A program made the position numbers and the translations under genes. From Pseudomonadota bacterium (GTDB lineage Bacteria > Myxococcota_A > Polyangia > Haliangiales > Haliangiaceae), in NCBI GenBank assembly GCA_022360315.1, contig JAKSDA010000389.1, forward strand, positions 56,764 to 120,763: a stretch of DNA of 64,000 nucleotides, given 5' to 3'. Every line of letters begins with the position of its first letter. Position 1 is the first letter of the stretch. This document shows positions 17,902 to 24,726 of the stretch, in pieces. The notes under the pieces were generated by a model. That model was given only the letters and a program-made list of their open reading frames with translations. It did not search any database and was not told where the DNA came from.

Positions 17902-18867
17902 TCAGTGATCTCTGAGCAGGCTGCCGCAGCCGGCAACATCGGTGTTGTACGGTGAGTCGGGGGTGGCGCGGCGATGGCTGCGCCACCATGCTGCAGTGCG
18001 TCCGCCCAGATCCCGCCCGACCAGGGCTTGCGCAAAATCGACAGCACGCCACAGGGAGTCGAGGTCGACCCCGGTCGAAAATCCCATCTTTTCGGCCATC
18101 AGCACGAGGTCTTCTGTGGCCAGATTTCCCGCCGCACCCGGGGCGAACGGGCACCCGCCCAGGCCGCCGATACTGGCGTCGACGGTGCGAATCCCGGCGC
18201 TCAGCGCCGCTGCAGCATTGGCCAGACCCAACGCCTGGGTATCGTGCAAGTGGACCGCCAACCTGCTGGCGTCACAACGCGAGGCGACTTTTTCGCACAA
18301 TCGGCCGACTTCGAGAGGGTGAGCGTGTCCGATGGTATCGGCCAGGGCGAGCTGGCCCACGCCGGCTTGCCACATGCGATCGGCCGCGGCTAACACGGTG
18401 GGCTGGGGGACTGCTCCGTGGTAGGGACAAACCCAGGCCGGGGCCAGGTACACGCGACACGCGACGCCTTCGCGGTGAGCGCGCCCGGCCAGGTCGGCTG
18501 CCATGGCCACCGAGTCCTGTGCCGACATGCGGTTGTTTTTGCCGGCCAGAGTTTCGCTCAGCACGGCAACCACGGCAATGGATTGGGCACCGGCAGCACG
18601 GGCCCGGTGGTAGCCCCTCGGGTTGACCACCAGGGCCGAAAAACGAACTTCGGAGTGGTTGTTCATGGCCGCGGCCAGAACGTCGGGAGCATCGGCCATC
18701 TGCGGCACAGCCCTGGGGCTCACGAAACTGGTCGCCTCGATATGGCCGAGCCCGGCGGCGACCAGTTTGCCGATCAGCGCAGTCTTGTCCCGTCCGGATA
18801 CCAGTGTGGGCTGATTTTGCAGCCCATCGCGCGGTCCAACTTCGTAGATGGTCAGGAGTTCGTTCAC
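17902..18867 (-). CDS. Hydroxymethylglutaryl-CoA lyase family enzyme
   Basis: 321 aa TIM-barrel of the HMGL-like/DRE-TIM family. It opens with IYEVGPRDGLQNQ (catalytic Arg and metal-binding Asp), contains EATSFVSPRAVPQMADA, the metal ligands HLHDT, and the diagnostic lyase signature GGLGGCPFAPGAAGNLATED with the reactive cysteine. It cleaves a 3-hydroxy-3-methylglutaryl-CoA-type thioester to acetyl-CoA plus a keto acid. In this operon, directly after a class III CoA-transferase, it is the likely terminal C-C lyase after CoA activation. The substrate may be HMG-CoA or a related acyl-CoA such as a citramalyl-type thioester. Confidence 0.9.
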   Translation of the reverse strand: MNELLTIYEVGPRDGLQNQPTLVSGRDKTALIGKLVAAGLGHIEATSFVSPRAVPQMADAPDVLAAAMNNHSEVRFSALVVNPRGYHRARAAGAQSIAVVAVLSETLAGKNNRMSAQDSVAMAADLAGRAHREGVACRVYLAPAWVCPYHGAVPQPTVLAAADRMWQAGVGQLALADTIGHAHPLEVGRLCEKVASRCDASRLAVHLHDTQALGLANAAAALSAGIRTVDASIGGLGGCPFAPGAAGNLATEDLVLMAEKMGFSTGVDLDSLWRAVDFAQALVGRDLGGRTAAWWRSHRRATPDSPYNTDVAGCGSLLRDH

Positions 18868-18921
18868 GGCAGATAAGCGGGTTGGGTCAGATCACCTGGT
18901 TTGTATCAGATCGGCATCGCC

Positions 18922-20118
18922 TCAGATCACCGAATTTCGCCTGAGATCCGCGATCTCTTCCGCGCTCTTGCCGAGCAGCTGGGCCAGGATCTCGTCTGTG
19001 TGTTGGCCCAAAAGCGGCGGAGAAGAAAACGTATCTTCGTGGGTCTCGGACAGCTTGACCGGGTTGCCCGGCATCCTGACCGGGCCGCCCTCGACCTGGT
19101 CGACCTCGACCATCATGTTGCGAGCCAGGACATTGCGATCGTCGAGCGCATCGCCCACATCGTAGACAGGGGCGCAGGGGATGCGCGCTTTGCTGAGCTC
19201 GGTGATCCAATGGTCGCGCGGTTTTGTCGCAAAGCTCTCCGACAGCCGGCGGTCGATCACCTCGCGGTTTTTGTAGCGCCCGGGCTGGGTCCTGTTTTCC
19301 TCGCTGTCAAGGTCGGGACAATCGACAATGGTCATGAGCGTTTGCCAGAACGAATCGACGACCACCGCGACGATGATCCAGCCATCCCGGGTCGGAAACG
19401 TGTTGTACGGGACGTGAACATGATGGGCGTTGCCCAGCTGGCCGGGCGAGCGGCCGGATAGGTTGTACATGGTCGCTATATAGTTGAGCAGGCTGATCTG
19501 CGCGTCCTGCATGGAAATGTCGACGTGCTGGCCGCGACCGGTTCGCTCCCGGGCCTGCAGAGCGGCGAGTACGCCGAGCGCACCCATCATTCCGCCACCC
19601 AGATCACCGATCGGAATTCCGGCTCGTATGGGCTTGCTGGCGGGCTCACCGGTCAGGCTCATGCCGCCGCCCATGCCCTGCGCGACCATGTCGAAGCTGA
19701 CCATGTCTTTGTGCGGGCCGGTCTCGCCAAAGCCAGTGATGCTGCACGTGATGATGCGCGGGTTGACCGCGCCGACAAAACGCCGACTGATCTCGAGCCG
19801 ATCGGCGACACCGGCGCTAAAATTGTAGATGATCACATCGGACACTGCGACCAGCTCGTAAAAAAGCTCTTTGCCCGGCTGGCTCTTGAGGTCGATGGTG
19901 ACGCTTTTTTTGTTGCGGTTGAGGGTGAGAAAATACGCTCCCATGCCGTTCACGCTGTGGTCGGGGTCATTGGCCAGAAGCTTGCGCGTTCCCTCACCGC
20001 GCAAAGGGGGCTCGATCTTGATGGTCTCGGCGCCGAGGTCGGCGAGCAACATGGACCCGTAAGGGCCACTCAACATGTGAGTGAGGTCGAGAATACGTAT
20101 TCCACTCAGTGCCTTCAT
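18922..20118 (-). CDS. CaiB/BaiF (class III) CoA-transferase
   Basis: About 398 aa. MKALSGIRILDLTHMLSGPY and MLLADLGAETIKIEPP are the family opening; LNRNKKSVTIDLKSQPGKEL and LQARERTGRGQHVDISMQDA follow in order, as in formyl-CoA and succinyl-CoA:acid transferases. It moves CoA onto a carboxylic acid intermediate. The open frame extends upstream to 20415, but those extra 99 codons belong to a decayed aconitase-type gene (see 20130-20415), so I start at the ATG at 20118 where family similarity begins. It lies 54 bp before the HMG-CoA-lyase-type gene and would feed that enzyme. Confidence 0.88.
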   Translation of the reverse strand: MKALSGIRILDLTHMLSGPYGSMLLADLGAETIKIEPPLRGEGTRKLLANDPDHSVNGMGAYFLTLNRNKKSVTIDLKSQPGKELFYELVAVSDVIIYNFSAGVADRLEISRRFVGAVNPRIITCSITGFGETGPHKDMVSFDMVAQGMGGGMSLTGEPASKPIRAGIPIGDLGGGMMGALGVLAALQARERTGRGQHVDISMQDAQISLLNYIATMYNLSGRSPGQLGNAHHVHVPYNTFPTRDGWIIVAVVVDSFWQTLMTIVDCPDLDSEENRTQPGRYKNREVIDRRLSESFATKPRDHWITELSKARIPCAPVYDVGDALDDRNVLARNMMVEVDQVEGGPVRMPGNPVKLSETHEDTFSSPPLLGQHTDEILAQLLGKSAEEIADLRRNSVI

Positions 20119-20129
20119 AGGATGGGCCT

Positions 20130-20415
20130 TTATTGCTGGGATAGGTAGGCGAGCACCTCGTCCACGCAGGCGCCGCAACCGGGGGGGAGTATAGTGGCGC
20201 CCGCGCTGGCCAGTGTGATCCGAGATCACGACCACGCGGCTGTGCTCGCGAACACCGCCCAGTTCTTCGACCAGCGAAGCGATGCGGCGCCGACCCGACG
20301 AATCGTTCATGATGATTCGATCGGCGTTGGCCCACACTTCTTGACCTGGACAGACCTCGGTCAGGCCGGTGGCGCGGGCAATGATCTTCTCGGTGAGGGT
20401 CATGGCCTGGGTCAT
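20130..20415 (-). pseudogene. Internally deleted remnant of an aconitase-superfamily (LeuC/DmdA-like) large subunit
   Basis: From 20415 the frame reads MTQAMTLTEKIIARATGLTE, then VCPGQEVWANADRIIMNDSS, the N-terminus of 3-isopropylmalate dehydratase-type large subunits (xMTxxEKIxAxHAGxxxVxPG...D). After VVVISDHT the homology jumps, with a frame change, to TLASAGATILPPGCGACVDE followed by VLAYLSQQ and a stop at 20130. The GCGAC motif holds two of the 4Fe-4S cysteines normally found about 300 residues further on. The middle of the gene is deleted and the ends are out of frame. Its ATG overlaps the stop of the amidohydrolase gene (ATGA), so it was once translated as part of this operon. Confidence 0.75.
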
Positions 20416-21893
20416 GACATCCTCTTGCCGTACGGCCTGGCCAAAAACCTGCCCCGTGGCGGGCCGATCAGCTCGCCGTGGTCGAAGATGACCTCGCCGC
20501 GGAGCAGGGTCTTTTTGACCCGCCCGATGAGCTCCTGACCTTCGAACGGAGTATAGCCCTGGCCCGACGGCGACTGCTCGGCGCGGACCACAAAGCGTTC
20601 CTGCGGATCCAATAGGACCAGATCGGCATCGTAGCCGACCGCGATGTCACCCTTATCCCACAGCCCGAAGCGACGGGCCGGGTTCCACGACAGGAGCTCG
20701 GCGATGCGAAAATAGGGCAGGCCGCGGCGACTGCCCTCGCTGAACACACCGGAAAGCAAATACTCGGTGCCTCCAAAGCCGGACTTGGCGGCAAAGATGT
20801 CGTCGGGGTTTTGCCGGTCGAGTTTCTTCTCGGCCGAGCAGCAAGCGTGGTCGCTCACGATCCAGTCGACATCGCCGTCGAGCACCGCCTGCCACAGACG
20901 CTCGACGTCGGACCGCGGCCGGATCGGGGGATTGACCTTGGCGTGGCCGGCCGCTCGGCTGTCCACGTCGAGGAGCAAGTGGCCGACCGTGACCTCGCGC
21001 CTGAAGTCGATGTGGGGAAAGACGTCGCGCATGGTCAGGGCGGCCTCGATGGCCTTGGCCGAGGACAGGTGGAGTAGGTTGATATTGGGACAACCGGTCT
21101 CGTTGGCCAGATACGCCGCAATAAAAATGGCCAGTCCCTCGGAATGCGGGGGCCGAGCGGCGCTGTAGGCGTGCAGTCCTGTGAGCTTGCCCTCGCTTTC
21201 CACCAACCTGGTATATGCGGTCAGGATTTCGGCCAGCTCACAGTGCAGGCTAAGGCTGACCAGATCGCGCGCCCCGGGTACCTGGGCTGTGATACGGCCG
21301 AGCTCGCGCATGATGAATTCAAAATGGCCGATATCGTAACGCTCGTCGTCGCCGATCATGAGAAATTCGCTCTGTCGGTTCGACCGGCCGTGCAACCCGT
21401 GGCTGCCGTAGAACATGAAGATCTTGAACGAGGTCACTCCGTGTTCCCGCACCAAATACTCCATCTCGCCGATGTGTTCGCCCGCGATGGGAGCGAGGTG
21501 ATAGGAGTAATCGACGTGAAAACGGTCCTTCGATAACGCCAATACCTCGGGAAAGAACGCGCGATAGGGGCCGCCGCGGTTGAGGTAATACTGGCCGGTA
21601 CGCATGTAGTTCAGGCTGGTCGTCACTCCCCCTGACGCTGCCGCGCGCGACTCGGTGACCGCGTCCTTGTCCAGCGGCTGGTAGATGCCCACGTGCATGT
21701 GGGCGTCTACCAGGCCAGGGAAGGCCAACAAGCCCTTGCCGTCGATGATCTCGGCCGCCGACTCGGCGGCGATGGACGGCGCGATCTCGGCGAATACGCC
21801 GTCTTTGATGGCTATATCGCAGGTCTCGACCTCGGCGATGCGAGGCCTGACTGCGCGTACATTCTTGACGATGCGATCGTAGCTGGCAGACAT
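20412..21893 (-). CDS. Cyclic amidohydrolase (dihydropyrimidinase/hydantoinase/dihydroorotase family)
   Basis: About 493 aa. The metal-dependent amidohydrolase fold shows the DAHMHVG metal motif, the conserved lysine that is carboxylated in this family (TSFKIFMFYG), a following histidine ligand (LSLHCELAE), NLLHLSSAKA and VDWIVSDHACCS with the catalytic Asp, and the C-terminal composite sheet (VGYDADLVLLDP ... GEVIFDHGELIG). It opens cyclic amides such as dihydropyrimidines, hydantoins or lactams. The ATG at 21893 fits the family start; a GTG at 21929 would add 12 residues. It sits between a PEP-mutase-family lyase and the aconitase remnant, so its product is likely a substituted dicarboxylate or semialdehyde. 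Confidence 0.88.
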   Translation of the reverse strand: MSASYDRIVKNVRAVRPRIAEVETCDIAIKDGVFAEIAPSIAAESAAEIIDGKGLLAFPGLVDAHMHVGIYQPLDKDAVTESRAAASGGVTTSLNYMRTGQYYLNRGGPYRAFFPEVLALSKDRFHVDYSYHLAPIAGEHIGEMEYLVREHGVTSFKIFMFYGSHGLHGRSNRQSEFLMIGDDERYDIGHFEFIMRELGRITAQVPGARDLVSLSLHCELAEILTAYTRLVESEGKLTGLHAYSAARPPHSEGLAIFIAAYLANETGCPNINLLHLSSAKAIEAALTMRDVFPHIDFRREVTVGHLLLDVDSRAAGHAKVNPPIRPRSDVERLWQAVLDGDVDWIVSDHACCSAEKKLDRQNPDDIFAAKSGFGGTEYLLSGVFSEGSRRGLPYFRIAELLSWNPARRFGLWDKGDIAVGYDADLVLLDPQERFVVRAEQSPSGQGYTPFEGQELIGRVKKTLLRGEVIFDHGELIGPPRGRFLARPYGKRMS

Positions 21894-21963
21894 GATTTGA
21901 TTCCGCGAAGTTGTAGAGTGCTCGCTCACGCAGACGCATCAGGGGCCGGGGCGTTGCGGCGCC

Positions 21964-22848
21964 TCAGCTCTCTCCGTTGGTTGGTTGCGGCCCGGGGATG
22001 AATTCCTCTTCGAGCCGAGCCATCTCGGATAGGCCCAAAAGCTGGTTGAGTTCGGCAAACGACGCCAGGGGATAGGGGGCGTCTGCGCTGGTTCCACGGG
22101 CTTTCAGATCGGTCAACACTTCGCGCGCTGCGGCGACAAAGCGCCTGGTGAGGGTGTTGGGGTAGATCACCAACGAGTAGCCCATGGCCTGCAGCTCGGC
22201 GGCCGGCACAAGCGGGGTCAGGCCGCCCTCGACCATGTTGGCCATCAGTGGGATTCCAGGCAGAGTTTCGGCGATAACAGCGAGTTCCTGGCGCGACCTG
22301 GGCGCTTCGACAAAGAGGACATCGGCCCCTGCTTCGGCGTAGAGGCGCGCGCGCCTGATCGCCTCGTCGACACCGGCGACATTGCGCGCGTCGGTCCGCG
22401 CGATGATCAGAAAATCATCGCAGCTGCGCGCGCGACAGGCAGCGCGTATCTTGCCGACCATCTCGTCGGTGGAGACCAGGGCCTTGCCGGCGAGGTGACC
22501 GCAGCGCTTGGGCAGACATTGATCTTCGAGTTGCACGGCCTGGGCGCCGGACCGCTCGTAGAGCTCGATCGTGCGCATGAGGTTGAGCGCGTTGCCATGG
22601 CCGTTGTCGCCGTCGGCGATGATTGCCATGGCGACCGCACGGGTCACGTTGCCCACCCGCTGGGCCATCTCGATCTGATTGACCAGGCCGAGGTCGGGCT
22701 GCGCGAGCAGCGAGTAGGACACGCCGGCACCCGAGAGATAGGCCGCTTCAAAGCCGGCAACCTCGACAAATCGGGCGGTGAGCGCGTCGTAAACCCCCGG
22801 GGCGACCAGGATCTCGGGCGCGCCGAGTCGCTGTCGCAACGAGATCAT
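21964..22848 (-). CDS. Isocitrate lyase / PEP mutase family lyase
   Basis: 294 aa (PF13714-type). Core features are ILVAPGVYDALTARFVEVAG, YLSGAGVSYS, the Mg-binding acidic stretch IIADGDNGHGNALN, QLEDQCLPKRCGH with the catalytic-loop cysteine, and IIARTDAR. Family members include 2-methylisocitrate lyase, 2,3-dimethylmalate lyase, oxaloacetate decarboxylase and petal death protein; KRCGH suits the C-C lyases rather than phosphonate mutases. It overlaps the end of the GntR gene by 4 bp, so it is the first enzyme gene of the operon. The likely reaction is cleavage of a branched malate-type acid to pyruvate or a keto acid plus a short acid. Confidence 0.85.
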   Translation of the reverse strand: MISLRQRLGAPEILVAPGVYDALTARFVEVAGFEAAYLSGAGVSYSLLAQPDLGLVNQIEMAQRVGNVTRAVAMAIIADGDNGHGNALNLMRTIELYERSGAQAVQLEDQCLPKRCGHLAGKALVSTDEMVGKIRAACRARSCDDFLIIARTDARNVAGVDEAIRRARLYAEAGADVLFVEAPRSRQELAVIAETLPGIPLMANMVEGGLTPLVPAAELQAMGYSLVIYPNTLTRRFVAAAREVLTDLKARGTSADAPYPLASFAELNQLLGLSEMARLEEEFIPGPQPTNGES

Positions 22849-23603
22849 AGCGTTGGCGGAGCCGCTCCCGCGACCCGGTATTGAAAACGATCGCCGCGGT
22901 AGATGCCGATAAAATCCTCCGCCGGCTGGCCTGACGCAGTGCGCAAGAGCCGTCGAATCTGCAGCATGGGCGCTCCCATGGAAATTCCCAGCGCCTCGCT
23001 GGTGTCCCGATCGGCTGGAACCGCTTCGAGGAGACGCTCGGCTCGACAGCCGTCGAGTTGACCACTCGAGGTGAGATAATGGAGCGATCCGCCCTCGGCG
23101 AGCAACGTGCTGTCAATGGCCTTGACGAACACAGGAGCGACGTACGCGAGGTGAACCGCGATCGGTTGATCACCGGCCATTCGCAGCCGGTGCAGGCGAT
23201 AGACCTGCTCTCCTGGCGCCAGCCTCAGCCGCTCCACGGTCTCGTCCGGAGTATCGCTCCACCCCGCAGACAGCACCTGCCATCCAGCCTTCATACCGCT
23301 GGCTGCGATCGACTCGGTCAGCCCGTGATCGGTGTCTGGCTCGTGGGTCAGCTTGGGCGCTGTCACAAAGGTTCCGCGGCCGCGCTGGCGAACCACACGC
23401 CCCTCGGTCTCGAGTTCGCGCAGCGCTTGCCGCACTGTCGTTCGGCTCAAGCCAAATCGGTTCTGCAACTCGTGCTCGCCCGGAATCAGCTCGCCTGGCT
23501 TCCAAGTTCCGACATCGATCTGCTCGACCAGAATCTGCTTGAGCTGGTAATAGAGAGGCACTGGTGAGCCACGTTCAATCTTCCGTATACTTAGGCCGTT
23601 CAT
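22845..23603 (-). CDS. GntR/HutC-family transcriptional regulator
   Basis: About 252 aa. The N-terminal winged helix (PVPLYYQLKQILVEQIDVGT ... LIPGEHELQNRFGLSRTTVR ... RQRGRGTFV) and C-terminal UTRA effector domain (VERLRLAPGEQVYRLHRLRM ... FIGIYRGDRFQYRV) place it in the HutC subfamily. The frame is open to 23849, but the added residues are low-complexity translation of AT-rich DNA, so I use the ATG at 23603. First gene of the minus-strand operon and divergent from the Mo-hydroxylase genes; it probably represses both and is relieved by a pathway metabolite. Confidence 0.88.
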   Translation of the reverse strand: MNGLSIRKIERGSPVPLYYQLKQILVEQIDVGTWKPGELIPGEHELQNRFGLSRTTVRQALRELETEGRVVRQRGRGTFVTAPKLTHEPDTDHGLTESIAASGMKAGWQVLSAGWSDTPDETVERLRLAPGEQVYRLHRLRMAGDQPIAVHLAYVAPVFVKAIDSTLLAEGGSLHYLTSSGQLDGCRAERLLEAVPADRDTSEALGISMGAPMLQIRRLLRTASGQPAEDFIGIYRGDRFQYRVAGAAPPTL

Positions 23604-24243
23604 AGAAGTGAAAATGTAGTAACATTGCGTCGTCCGGACATGCAACCCTTTTGGGGCAACCATCGTTGATTTGTTGTAATAATTTGATTTTATTAATTTA
23701 ATTAAAAGATTGATAACGATTGGTCGGAGTATCGGATTGATTGTCCGAAGAGTCATCCTGATGGCGTTCCTGGTCGGTATGCATGAAGATGTGGCCGCTG
23801 CGGGGTACTTGTTTGGTCGGGCCACCGTGATGCCTGGACAGGGAGCCAAAGGGCGGTCCGGGCCGACGTTGAGCGGACTCGGTCTCGGCTGGTCAAGTCA
23901 TTGTCATCGGGCTGCTTGCCGAGATCGCGTTGCGGAATCGGTTGGCCTGCTAGGGCCGGTTATCGGGCCTGACTGCGATCGATCGAAATAGTGGCCGCGC
24001 GGCCGCTCCGCTCCGTTGAACACCACCTCGCATCCCTTGCCGGGGCGTTCGGCCGATCGCGACAAACAATCCCGGTTGCCATGGCATTGTTGTCGAGCTC
24101 GAACTGGCGGGATTCGATCGCAGGAATTTGGCCCGTTCGCCGCGAAGAATGAAATATCGCATCGGGAAAATTACGTTTTTTCGCTTGAATTTGGCGGAAC
24201 AAATCCCTTAGATTCCACAAAATGACCTTTTAGTGGAGAAGTC
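23604..24243. promoter_or_regulatory. Divergent control region between the GntR operon and the Mo-hydroxylase genes
   Basis: About 640 bp without a credible gene. Its left part (23604-23720) is strongly AT-rich in an otherwise GC-rich window. It carries a perfect inverted repeat AATGT-AGTA-ACATT (23613-23626), 10 bp upstream of the regulator ATG, and TTAATT-T-AATTAA (23693-23705). Either could be a GntR-type operator; I have no second example to support a consensus. Confidence 0.4.
24185..24214 (+). promoter_or_regulatory. Candidate promoter of the Mo-hydroxylase genes
   Basis: TTGAAT (24185-24190) and TAGATT (24209-24214) with an 18-bp spacer, 4/6 matches each to the sigma-70 boxes, ending 30 bp before the first ATG. 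A good ribosome site GGAGAA precedes the ATG at 24244. Confidence 0.35.
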
Positions 24244-24720
24244 ATGCCTGATGTGAAATTGACTATCAACGGGCAGGTGCATCGGGTGAACGTCACTGAG
24301 GACGAAATTCTGCTATGGGCAATTCGCGAGCACCTGCGATTGACTGGCACGAAATACGGCTGCGGTACCGGTCTTTGTGGCGCGTGTACGGTTCTGGCCG
24401 ACGGCAAGGCCATCCGTGCTTGTACGGAAACGGTCGGCAACAACAAGGACAAACAGATTACCACCATTGAGGGAATTGCAGAAGATCATCCACTCAAAAG
24501 GGCCTGGATGGAGGTTGGTATGGATCAATGTGCTTATTGTCAGCCAGGCCAGATCATGCAGGCTGCGGGTTTTCTCCGGACGGTTGACAATCCCGATGAA
24601 GAGGAAATTGTCGCCGCGATGAGTGCAATTCTCTGCCGCTGTGGCACGTATCCGCGCATCAAGAAGGCGGTACATCTAGCCGCCAAACTGTTGCGTGAAA
24701 CCCCGGCTGACAAGAGGTGA
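24244..24720 (+). CDS. (2Fe-2S) small subunit of a molybdenum hydroxylase (IorA/CoxS type)
   Basis: 158 aa. A plant-type ferredoxin domain (KYGCGTGLCGACTVLADG, then RACTE, cysteines at C-x4-C-x2-C...C) is followed by the four-helix [2Fe-2S] domain with QCAYCQPGQIMQA and LCRCGTYPRIKKAVH. All eight cluster cysteines are present. It passes electrons from the Mo site of its partner. It lacks the FAD subunit seen in xanthine dehydrogenase, as in isoquinoline 1-oxidoreductase and nicotinate dehydrogenases of aerobes. Next gene 6 bp downstream. Confidence 0.93.
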   Translation: MPDVKLTINGQVHRVNVTEDEILLWAIREHLRLTGTKYGCGTGLCGACTVLADGKAIRACTETVGNNKDKQITTIEGIAEDHPLKRAWMEVGMDQCAYCQPGQIMQAAGFLRTVDNPDEEEIVAAMSAILCRCGTYPRIKKAVHLAAKLLRETPADKR

Positions 24721-24726
24721 GTCACC

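Noticed and set aside
23710..23991. 93-codon + frame in the divergent control region
   Set aside because: No ribosome site, no motif, lies in a region expected to hold promoters.
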